In this document: positions 37,307 to 44,598 of the stretch, in pieces
Position numbering within the stretch: position 1 is the first letter of the stretch
Layout: every line of letters begins with the position of its first letter
Source of the DNA: Streptomyces sp. SUK 48
GTDB taxonomy: Bacteria; Actinomycetota; Actinomycetes; Streptomycetales; Streptomycetaceae
Assembly (NCBI RefSeq): GCF_009650765.1
Contig: NZ_CP045740.1
Coordinates: forward strand, 2,976,001 to 3,040,000
Length of the DNA stretch: 64,000 nucleotides
Direction of reading: 5' to 3'
Made by a program: the position numbers and the translations under genes
Notes under the pieces: generated by a model
Seen by the model: only the letters and a program-made list of their open reading frames with translations
Told to the model about the DNA's origin: nothing
Database searches by the model: none

Positions 37307-39030
37307 TCAGACCTCGTACGGCTGGACGACGATGAAGTTGCCGGGCGCGCCCCGGAACTGGAGGTTGACGCTCTCGCCGGTGTCGCCGGGGTAGGCGTTG
37401 CGGCGCATCCGGACCTGGCTGGAGACGATCACCTGGGCCGCCGCCGACCAGGCCACCACCGCGTTGCAGTCGGCGAAGGTGGTCGGGGTGACCGGCAGTA
37501 CCACGGGCGTGCCGTGCGTCTTGACGACGATGGTGCCGGTGCCCTGGAACTGCATCGTGAACAGCGCGCCGCCGGGGATGCCGTGGCCCTCGATGCGGCG
37601 GACCTCGTACTGGAGGGTCTCGTCGAAGGCGAGCACGTTCTCGGCGGAGACGCAGATCGCGTCGCCCTGGAGCTCGATCGGGTGCAGATAGGTGGCGTTC
37701 TCGGCGAGGAACACCTGGCCCTGGCCGGTGCAGCGCATCAGCTGCATCTCCTGGCCGGTGGCGTTGCCGACGATACGGCCGGCGATACCGGCGCCCTTGT
37801 AGCTGAAATCGACCTTGCCCTGGTAGAGCACCATGCTGCCCTGCTTGGCCAGCACCGGCTGCCCGCCGATGCCGAGGTCGACGCGCATGAGCTTCTTGTT
37901 CTGCTGCGTCCAGCGCTGCCCGGTGGGCGTCTCCTTGAACTTCTGGAGGGCCGCGCCCACACCGGCACCGCCCTGCGGGGCGCCCTGGGGCACGCCGTAG
38001 GAGGCGGTCTGCTGACCGGGGACCTGGCCGTAGCCCGGGGGCATGGGCGCGCCGGGCTGGGCACCGTGGCCGGGGGGCAGCGGGGCGGTGGGCTGACCTC
38101 CGTAGGAGGGCTGCGGGGGCCGGCCGCCGTACGACGGCTGCTGCGGCGGCCGGCCGTAGGGCGCGGGTGCCGGGGCGGGCGGCGGGACGGTGCCCGCCGG
38201 CCCGGGGGCGGGGCCAGCGGGGCGATGACCGTCGGCGCGCCGTGCACGTCCGGTGCGGCCGGGGCCGGGGGCGGGGTCTGGCCGGGGGGCGTGAAGCCCT
38301 GCGGCGGCGTGTCGGCGGGGGCCGGGAAGCCCTGCGGGGGCGTGGACCCCGGCGGTGTGAAGCCCTGTGCGGGCGTATCGCCGGCCGGTGGGGCGGCGAA
38401 GGCGGGCGGGGCGGCGGTCTCGCCGGGCGGGGCGAACGCGGGCGGGGCGAAGCCGGGGGCGCCGGACTGCGGCTGCTGCTCCGGGGCGGCGGGCGCCTCC
38501 TCCTCCAGCACCTCGCCGCCGAAGTTCTTCAGCAGCGCCTCCAGGCCGCCGTCGAAGCCCTGTCCGACCGCGGCGAACCGCCAGGCGTCCTTGAAGTAGA
38601 TGTCGCCGAGCATGACGGCCCGCTCGGTGGAGAACTCCGCGCCGGTGAAGGAGTACCGGGCGACCTCCTCGCCGCCCGCGACGATGCGCAGGTAGCCGGG
38701 ACCGACCTGCGACATCTGCCCGGCGCCGTCGATGGTCGCCGTGAAGGACAGCTTGCGGATGCCGTCCGGAATCCGGTCGAGCGTGACCCGGAACGACTCC
38801 GTGTCGCCCGCCTGGGCACCGAGCAGCTGGAGGGACTCCTCCGGCGACTTCGGCTGGTTGAAGAAGACGAAGTACCGGTCGTCCGAGAGCCGTTCCTCGG
38901 CGTCCAGGCCGAAGCAGCTGATGTCGAAGGTCAGTCCGGGGCCGGCGATCTGCACGCCTACGTACAGATCGGTGCCCGCCGTGAGGTCACTGATCCGGGC
39001 CTTGTGGCCGCGTTGGAATTCCCTGGCCAT
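37307..39030 (-). pseudogene. TerD-AIM24 fusion gene with a frameshift in the linker
   Basis: The N-terminal ~190 residues from ATG 39030 are a TerD domain (MAREFQRGHKARISDLTAGT, YFVFFNQPKSPEESLQLLG, VMLGDIYFKDAWRFAAVGQG), a calcium-binding fold of tellurite/stress proteins. A Pro/Ala-rich linker follows (FAPPGETAAPP, TPPQGFPAP). Around 38199-38206 the frame shifts by one base. A Pro/Gln/Tyr/Gly linker then continues in the new frame into a full AIM24 domain (about 38040-37307) ending IVVVQPYEV. Adding one base restores a single ~574-residue protein. Either an assembly error or a split in which the AIM24 half would need its own start. Confidence 0.8.
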
Positions 39031-39178
39031 GCGATACGACCGTCCCCCATCCCGAGATATGAGTGCGTCGCGCCAGGCTAACGGCTGTGGCCGACAACCA
39101 CCCCGGCCGGTCCCGGTCGGTACAGACCCGGTACAGAACCGATTCCGGCCACACACACGGGGGACGCGCGGGGTCGGG

Positions 39179-39751
39179 TCACTCGCCCCGTGTGCCGGGC
39201 GCGTGCGGCAGCCGGGCGGCGGCGACCACGCCCTCCAGGTAGCCGCGGGCCCGCTCGGTGCGCGGATACGCCTCCAGCAGCCGCCAGAAGTCGGGGCCGT
39301 GCCCGGGCACCAGAAGGTGCGCCAGCTCATGGCAGAGCACGTAGTCGATGACGTACTCGGGCATGCCCTGGAGCCGGTGGGAGAGGCGGATGCTGCCCTC
39401 GGCCGGGGTGCACGAGCCCCAGCGGGTGTTCTGGTTGGTGACCCAGCGCACGGAGGCCGGGCGGGCGCCGCCGTCGAAGAACTGCGCCGACAACCGCTCG
39501 GCGCGCTCGGTCAGTTCCGCGTCACCGAGCACCCGCCGGCTCTCCTGGGCGGCGAGCTTGTCGAGCATGACGGTCACCCAGCGTTGCTCCTCCGCCTTCG
39601 ACATCCGGGCGGGGATCAGGACGACGGTGCGGTCGCCCTCGCGATACGCGGAGACCGTCCGGCGGCGTCGGGCACTCCTGCGGACCTCGATCGCGCTCGT
39701 CGCGCTGCGCTCTGTCTTTCCGGCGCGGTGCTGAAGTGGGTCGGCGGACAC
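39179..39751 (-). CDS. M48/YgjP-like metallopeptidase
   Basis: 190-residue soluble protein of the YgjP (DUF45) family. It has the family motif NTRWGSCTPAEGSIRLSHRL and the zinc site YVLCHELAHLLVPGHGPDFW (HExxH plus a downstream His). The N-terminus is basic (SARRRRTVSAYREGDR). A homologue also sits in this neighbourhood in mycobacteria as I recall. The 220-bp gap to the ThiF-like gene holds no recognisable gene. Confidence 0.88.
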   Translation of the reverse strand: MSADPLQHRAGKTERSATSAIEVRRSARRRRTVSAYREGDRTVVLIPARMSKAEEQRWVTVMLDKLAAQESRRVLGDAELTERAERLSAQFFDGGARPASVRWVTNQNTRWGSCTPAEGSIRLSHRLQGMPEYVIDYVLCHELAHLLVPGHGPDFWRLLEAYPRTERARGYLEGVVAAARLPHAPGTRGE

Positions 39752-39970
39752 GCCCCGACGTTACCCGCTGGGCAGGGGCAAAGTCCCGGCTCCCGGACGG
39801 TTCGACGCGCCTGCCGGTTCATATGAAGATCACCCACCACCTGTGGATAACTTTCCACGCCCCGCGGGCCGAGGGGGCATGCTGGCAGGCGTCGGCGGAA
39901 CACGACCGGAATATGACCGGTCCGCCGATGTCCTGAGAGATGCGCAGATGCACGGATATGGGGGCCTGTC

Positions 39971-41200
39971 ATGCATCCGGTACTGAAGCCCGCGCTGCGG
40001 CGCGGCTGGCGTGATCTCGGCACGGCGCAGTTCGGGATGACTCCCGCGCACGCGCTGACGCTGGGTCCGGTGGACACCGCCACCAGCCGTTTCCTCGACC
40101 TGCTCAACGGCACCCGGGGGCTGCCGCTGCTGCGCGCGGAGGGCCGCCGGCTGAAGCTGCCGGACGGCCGGGTGGACACGCTGGTGGACCGGCTGGCCCG
40201 CGCGGGCCTCGTGGACGACGCGCGCGGCGGCGGACCGGCCGCGGCCGCGCTGCGCGCAAGGACGGAGGTGCTGCGGCGGCTGCGCCCCGACCTCGCCTCG
40301 CTCTCCCTGACCGTCCCCGAGCCGGGCGGCGCGCCGGCCCGGCTCGCCGCCCGCCGCGCGCTGCGGGTCCGGGTGCTCGGTGCCGGACGGGTGGGGGCCG
40401 TGGTGGCGGCGGTGCTGTCGGGCGCGGGTGTCGGGGAGGTGGAGGTGCGGGACGAGGGGCGGGTGCGGCCCTGGGACGTGGCGCCGGGCGGGCTGCCGCC
40501 CGAGTCGGTCGGTGAGCGCCGGGCCACGGCAGCGGCGGCGGCCGTCCGCCGCGCCGCCCCGGACCGCCCGCCCCGCCGCGCCCACTCCCCCGGGTCCGGC
40601 GCCGGGGAACCCGGGCTCTCCCTGGTGATCCTCGCGCCCCGGGACGAGGTGGCCGTGCACGCCCCGGATCCGCCCGCCGCGCAGCCGCTGCTGGCCTCGG
40701 GCACCCCGCATCTGTACGCGGGTGTGGTGGAGAACACAGGAGTCGTGGGCCCGCTGGTGCTGCCGGGCGAGACCGCCTGCGCCGGGTGTCTGCACGAGTC
40801 CCGCACGGACCGTGATCCGGCCTGGCCCCGGCTGCTCGCCCAGTGGCGCTCCGGCGCCGGCTCCCGCTCGGTCGGCGCCTGCGACCTCGCCCTTTCCACG
40901 ACGGTCGCCGGACTGGCCGCGGCCCACGCCCTCGCCTTCCTGGACGGCGCGTCGCCGTCCGGCGCGGGCGCCCGCTGGGAGGTGTCCCTACCCGGTCTGA
41001 ACTGGCATTCCCGCCCGGTCGTGCCGCACCCGGCCTGCCGCTGCGGCGCGGCCGGAAGGCCGGCTGGAAAAGCCGAGGGGGAGCACTCCTCAACCCCGGG
41101 CCGGTCACGCGCGACAATGGCGGTGCAACGGCCGTCGACGGAGCGGGCACGCGAAGCGGGCGCGGCACGGCCGACAGGGACTTGGAGGGCGCATGTCTGA
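39971..41200 (+). CDS. ThiF/E1-like protein with RiPP-recognition-like N-terminus
   Basis: 409 residues. N-terminal ~85 residues (VLKPALRRGWRDLGTAQFGM ... FLDLLNGTRGLPLLR) resemble the leader-peptide-binding region of E1-like cyclodehydratase proteins. Then a Rossmann E1 domain with LRVRVLGAGRVGAVVAAVL (about 130-148). The usual acidic-D/NxxRQ ATP-site elements look degenerate (VRDEGRVRPWDVAPGG). Zinc pairs CAGC (about 270) and CRC (about 355) remain. No precursor peptide, YcaO or protease-transporter genes adjoin. Overlaps the ABC1 gene by eight bases. Function unknown. Confidence 0.75.
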   Translation: MHPVLKPALRRGWRDLGTAQFGMTPAHALTLGPVDTATSRFLDLLNGTRGLPLLRAEGRRLKLPDGRVDTLVDRLARAGLVDDARGGGPAAAALRARTEVLRRLRPDLASLSLTVPEPGGAPARLAARRALRVRVLGAGRVGAVVAAVLSGAGVGEVEVRDEGRVRPWDVAPGGLPPESVGERRATAAAAAVRRAAPDRPPRRAHSPGSGAGEPGLSLVILAPRDEVAVHAPDPPAAQPLLASGTPHLYAGVVENTGVVGPLVLPGETACAGCLHESRTDRDPAWPRLLAQWRSGAGSRSVGACDLALSTTVAGLAAAHALAFLDGASPSGAGARWEVSLPGLNWHSRPVVPHPACRCGAAGRPAGKAEGEHSSTPGRSRATMAVQRPSTERAREAGAARPTGTWRAHV

Positions 41201-42602
41201 TCTTCCCCGGAAGGCGGTCACCCGGACCGCCAAGCTCGCCGCGCTCCCGCTCGGCTTCGCCGGCCGGGCGACCTGGGGGCTGGGCAAGCGGATCGTGGGC
41301 GAGTCCGCGGAGATCGTCGGCCGGGAGCTGCAGCAGCGCACGGCGGAGCAGCTCTTCAAGGTGCTCGGCGAGCTGAAGGGCGGGGCGATGAAGTTCGGGC
41401 AGGCCCTGTCCGTCTTCGAGTCCGCGCTGCCCGAGGAGGTCGCGGGGCCCTACCGGGCGGCGCTGACCAAGCTCCAGGAGGCGGCGCCGCCGATGCCGAC
41501 CCGTACGGTGCACGCGGTACTGACGGAGCGGCTCGGGCCGAACTGGCGGGAGCTGTTCGAGGAGTTCGAGGACAAGCCCGCGGCGGCCGCCTCGATCGGC
41601 CAGGTGCACCGGGCGGTGTGGCACGACGGCCGCGAGGTGGCGGTCAAGGTGCAGTACCCGGGCGCCGGTGAGGCCCTGCTGTCCGATCTGATCCAACTGG
41701 GCCGGTTCGCCCGGCTGCTGGGGCCGCTCATCCCGGGCGTGGACATAAAGCCACTGATCGCGGAGCTACGGGACCGGGTCTCCGAGGAACTGGACTACGG
41801 GCTGGAGGCCGCCGCCCAGACGGCACACGCGCAGGAGTTCGCGGACGATCCGGACGTGGTGGTCCCGGCGGTGGTGCACCAGTGCGAGCAGGTGCTGGTG
41901 ACGGAGTGGATCGACGGCATCCCGCTGTCGGAGATCATCGCCGGCGGCACGCCGGAGCAGCGGGACCGGGCCGGTCAGCTGCTCGCCCGCTTCCTGTTCT
42001 CGGGCCCGGCCCGCACCGGGCTGCTGCACGCCGACCCGCACCCGGGCAACTTCCGGCTGCTGCCGGGCGGCCCGGACGGCGAGGACGACTGGCGGCTCGG
42101 GGTCCTGGACTTCGGCACCGTGGACCGGCTTCCCGGCGGGCTGCCGGAGCCGATCGGGGTCTCCCTGCGGATGACGCTGGACGGCGACGCGGAGACGGTC
42201 TACGAGCTGCTCCGCGAGGAGGGGTTCGTCAAGGAATCCATAGAGCTGGATCCCGACGCGGTCCTCGACTATCTGCTGCCGATCATCGAGCCGGCCCGGG
42301 TCGACGCGTTCACCTTCACCCGCTCCTGGATGCGCAGCCAGGCGGCGCGCATCGCCGACCCCCGTTCCCCCGCCTACCAGCTCGGCAAGCAGCTCAACCT
42401 CCCCCCTGCCTACCTCCTCATCCACCGGGTCACGCTCAGCACCATCGGCGTCCTGTGCCAGCTGGGCGCCACGGTCCGCCTCCGCGAGGAACTGGAGTCC
42501 TGGCTCCCGGGCTTCTTCCCCACGGACGAGCCGGAGGACGAGGAAGGCGCGGAGGAGCTCCTGGAGGAGGAACTCACCGGGGGGTCGGCCGCGGAGGCGT
42601 GA
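41193..42602 (+). CDS. ABC1/UbiB-family atypical kinase
   Basis: 469 residues. The UbiB-specific KxGQ segment (GGAMKFGQALSVFESALP, about residue 62-80) precedes an Ala-rich nucleotide loop AAAASIGQVHRAV. Catalytic loop LLHADPHPGNFRLL and metal motif LDFGTVDRL follow. Such proteins are ATPases or kinases linked to isoprenoid-lipid (quinone) biology. C-terminal acidic tail EDEEGAEELLEEEL. Next to wblC in mycobacteria too, where the homologue is WhiB7-linked. Confidence 0.92.
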   Translation: MSDLPRKAVTRTAKLAALPLGFAGRATWGLGKRIVGESAEIVGRELQQRTAEQLFKVLGELKGGAMKFGQALSVFESALPEEVAGPYRAALTKLQEAAPPMPTRTVHAVLTERLGPNWRELFEEFEDKPAAAASIGQVHRAVWHDGREVAVKVQYPGAGEALLSDLIQLGRFARLLGPLIPGVDIKPLIAELRDRVSEELDYGLEAAAQTAHAQEFADDPDVVVPAVVHQCEQVLVTEWIDGIPLSEIIAGGTPEQRDRAGQLLARFLFSGPARTGLLHADPHPGNFRLLPGGPDGEDDWRLGVLDFGTVDRLPGGLPEPIGVSLRMTLDGDAETVYELLREEGFVKESIELDPDAVLDYLLPIIEPARVDAFTFTRSWMRSQAARIADPRSPAYQLGKQLNLPPAYLLIHRVTLSTIGVLCQLGATVRLREELESWLPGFFPTDEPEDEEGAEELLEEELTGGSAAEA

Positions 42603-42660
42603 CGCCGGGCACCCCGGAAAAGCCCAGGCCCCGGGGCCGTGCCGCGTGCTCCAATGGGGA

Positions 42661-42868
42661 ATGACACCGGCGGAGAGACACCGGGCCCGGGCGACGGAGC
42701 AGGCCGTCCTCCGGGCCGGGGACGACCGCCGTCCGAGGAGCGGGGCACCACGAGTGCCGGGCCCGCGTCCTCGCGCACCCCGAGGCATCGCCCGCGCTAC
42801 AGCGCCGGCACGGCTTCGTCGGGGAGGGCGCCTTCATGATCATGTGTTCCGTGGCGGGCGGCGGCTGA
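42661..42868 (+). pseudogene. possible small gene with shifted frame
   Basis: From ATG 42661 the frame reads MTPAERHRARATEQAVLRAG and then becomes Arg/Pro-rich nonsense. The frame one base later reads HECRARVLAHPEASPALQRR then HGFVGEGAFMIMCSVAGGG to TGA 42866-42868, with GC-ending codons. The two could be one 68-residue gene broken by one extra (or two missing) bases near 42730-42755. No family recognised; weakly supported. Confidence 0.3.
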
Positions 42869-42890
42869 GGGCGTGGCGGGCGGGTGGCGG

Positions 42891-43103
42891 TCACCACCAG
42901 GTCGAGTCCAGGCGGCCCTCGATGGCGCGGAGGTGGTCGCGGGAGCAGGCGTCGCAGAAGTAGCGGGGCGCGCCGTCCTCCACGGAGCAGGTCCAGGTGG
43001 CGGGGTGGGGGGCGGGGGCGGGGACACCGCAGCGGTCGCACACGAGCGGGACCGGGCGCTCCGCAGAGCCGCCCTGATCGCTTCCCGGGGGGAGACTCGT
43101 CAT
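42891..43103 (-). CDS. small zinc-ribbon-like protein (70 aa)
   Basis: 70-residue protein with Cys pairs CDRCG (about 26-30), TWTCS (about 42) and YFCDACSRDHLRAIEGRLDS (about 52-70), a probable treble-clef or zinc ribbon. The C-terminal RDHLRAIEGRLDSTWW is striking. ATG 43103 is the start that leaves a sensible N-terminus; the frame is open further upstream but is low-complexity. It follows the wblC operon on the same strand beyond a terminator. Possibly a zinc-dependent adaptor (inference). Confidence 0.75.
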   Translation of the reverse strand: MTSLPPGSDQGGSAERPVPLVCDRCGVPAPAPHPATWTCSVEDGAPRYFCDACSRDHLRAIEGRLDSTWW

Positions 43104-43147
43104 CCGGCGACGATACTCCGTGACCGTCGGGCGGCACCCAGAACGCA

Positions 43148-43187
43148 CCGCGGGGGCCGGTCCGTTCGGCCGGACCGGCCCCCGCGG
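43148..43187 (-). terminator. strong hairpin terminator after wblC operon
   Basis: 17-bp perfect stem CCGCGGGGGCCGGTCCG (43148-43164) / CGGACCGGCCCCCGCGG (43171-43187) with a six-base loop. Separates the wblC operon from the small zinc gene. Confidence 0.75.
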
Positions 43188-43251
43188 GGAGTCACCACAT
43201 CGCTCGGGTGCCGCCCCGCACGGGGAAGCACCTTCGTGTCGTCTGCGGGAT

Positions 43252-43575
43252 TTACTGCATGACGGCCATGGCGAGCGCACGGCGGGCACGCAGCGAAGCG
43301 CGTTCGGCGCGGCGCTGCATGCGCTGGGCGACGGCCAGGCGGGTGGCCTGGCGTTGCCGGTGGGCGTCATGGAGGCGGTCGTGCATATGCGCACGAGCCA
43401 GGGCTTCTTGCATGAGTTGCATCTCACGGGTCCTGTTCTGGCGGGCTTCGGTCGCGCCGGAGGTGGTGGAGTCTGGGGTCGCGGAGCCTGCGGGCTCGCT
43501 GGTGGACGGCTTCATCGGGGCCTGCTTCTTGGGGTCGTGCGTGAGGGGACGGTCGATTGTTCCTGCGGTGTTCAT
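43252..43575 (-). CDS. conserved basic helical protein coupled to wblC
   Basis: 107 residues. Disordered N-terminus with Thr/Ser/Pro, then a long basic helix rich in Arg, Ala and His (EMQLMQEALARAHMHDRLHD ... RMQRRAERASLRARRALAMA). ATG 43575 overlaps the wblC stop (ATGA), so it is translated with WblC and should be induced by the same antibiotics. No family name recognised; an RNA- or ribosome-binding role would fit the composition but is a guess. Confidence 0.8.
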   Translation of the reverse strand: MNTAGTIDRPLTHDPKKQAPMKPSTSEPAGSATPDSTTSGATEARQNRTREMQLMQEALARAHMHDRLHDAHRQRQATRLAVAQRMQRRAERASLRARRALAMAVMQ

Positions 43576-43940
43576 GCCGTGACCGGGTTCTTCCGCGGGC
43601 GGCCACGCGGCCGCTTCCGGGCGACGACGACACCCTGGACGAACAGCTCGCCACCCCAGACGCCCCAGGGCTCACGCCGCTCCTTGGCCCCGGCGAGGCA
43701 TGCCTCCATCAGGGGGCAGGTGCGGCAGAGGGACTTGGCGTACTCCACGTCCGCGGGCGACTCGGCGAAGAAGACCTCCGGGTCGTAGGAGCGGCACGGG
43801 ACGGGTACGCCGAGGTTCTCGATGGCGTCGTCGAGCGCGGTGAGCGCGGTGAGCGGGATCAAGGTGGAGTCCTCCGTGAGGCCGGGCGGGGGGATCGTTT
43901 GCGAAGGCGGTACTGACGGGGCGTGCGCTTCGAGTTGCAC
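43572..43940 (-). CDS. wblC: WhiB-like antibiotic-response regulator WblC (WhiB7 orthologue)
   Basis: 122 residues. Fe-S cluster cysteines: C49 in VPCRSYDPEVFF, then CRTCPLMEAC (C71, C74, C80). The GVWGGELF turn that contacts SigA is followed by the AT-hook KRPRGRPRKN (about 109-118), which defines the WhiB7/WblC branch. Activates intrinsic resistance genes in response to ribosome-targeting drugs. GTG 43940 has GAGGAAG upstream. It is preceded by a ~600-base leader with promoter, uORF and attenuator. Confidence 0.95.
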   Translation of the reverse strand: MQLEAHAPSVPPSQTIPPPGLTEDSTLIPLTALTALDDAIENLGVPVPCRSYDPEVFFAESPADVEYAKSLCRTCPLMEACLAGAKERREPWGVWGGELFVQGVVVARKRPRGRPRKNPVTA

Positions 43941-44043
43941 GGGTGGTCTTCCTCGTCTGGTCGTCCGGCCGGTTGACCGGGTGTCGGCTGGTACCGGGTT
44001 CTTTTCTCTGCCCGAGGCCCCTTCGCGTCGTCCTTCCCGTTCG

Positions 44044-44088
44044 GGAAAAACTGAAGGGCCGCGGATCCCGGATGGGGTTCCGCGGCCC
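44044..44088 (-). terminator. wblC leader attenuator (Rho-independent)
   Basis: On the reverse strand GGGCCGCGGA (44088-44079) pairs with TCCGCGGCCC (44065-44056), followed by TTCAGTTTTT (to 44044). It lies between the leader ORF and wblC, where it would stop transcription unless an antiterminator fold forms. The palindrome CCTGATCTGGATCAGG (44101-44116) at the uORF stop may take part. Confidence 0.8.
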
Positions 44089-44111
44089 TGAAGGCGCCGG
44101 CCTGATCTGGA

Positions 44112-44435
44112 TCAGGCTGGATAACTCCAGGGTTTTGGCCCACGGAAGGCCCACATCTGGTGGTGCTGCGTCGTCTGCTTCCGGAATCCGGCACCAGTCG
44201 CCGTAAAGGCATAGGCATGTGCCTGCGCCTCTACTGCTCCCAGTGCCTTGGTCGGTCGCTCATTGCGCTCATCGCGGACGGGAAGGCCCGCGACGGGCAG
44301 GGAGGACGCCGGGTGAGCGGCACGGATGCCGGACAGACCGGTGCCCCGGTCGAAGGCGCCGAGCAGGCACAGGGAGACGGCCGAGCGATCGGTCAGTTTG
44401 GCCGTGCGGATGTCGCTGACGTTGATGCTGATCAC
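44112..44435 (-). CDS. upstream ORF / leader peptide of wblC
   Basis: 107-codon open frame beginning at GTG 44435, with a consensus ribosome site AGGAGG eight bases upstream, and ending 23 bases before the attenuator hairpin. The product begins VISINVSDIRTAKLTDRSAV and ends MWAFRGPKPWSYPA. WblC/whiB7 genes of Streptomyces are known to carry a translated uORF whose impaired translation favours read-through into wblC. The 3' half uses more A/T-ending codons (GCA, CAT, TAT, TTT), consistent with selection on RNA structure. Regulatory rather than functional peptide inferred. Confidence 0.75.
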   Translation of the reverse strand: MISINVSDIRTAKLTDRSAVSLCLLGAFDRGTGLSGIRAAHPASSLPVAGLPVRDERNERPTKALGAVEAQAHAYAFTATGAGFRKQTTQHHQMWAFRGPKPWSYPA

Positions 44436-44545
44436 TGGACTCGCCTCCTCTCGGCGTCTCAGGGACCGGTGAACCGGTCCGTTTCGTATGTGCAAGTACA
44501 TCACGGCGGGCGGGCCTTGGAGAAGGCCGCTGCTGCCGTGCCTAG

Positions 44546-44584
44546 AACCTATGGGGATTCGCGGCGCGCGCGCAAACTATTTTT
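44546..44584 (-). promoter_or_regulatory. wblC promoter with AT-rich WblC recognition element
   Basis: Reverse strand: AAAAATAG (44584-44577) directly precedes TTTGCG (44576-44571, overlapping -35 TTGCGC). Eighteen bases later comes -10 TAGGTT (44551-44546). WhiB7-type activators need a short AT-rich block immediately upstream of the -35 element. Together with position this predicts autoactivation. Predicted start near 44538. Confidence 0.7.
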
Positions 44585-44598
44585 GCGACGAGTTCGCA

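Noticed and set aside
39971..41200. RiPP biosynthetic cluster around the E1-like gene
   Set aside because: No YcaO, precursor peptide, dehydrogenase or transporter genes in the flanking 5 kb; reported only as an orphan protein.
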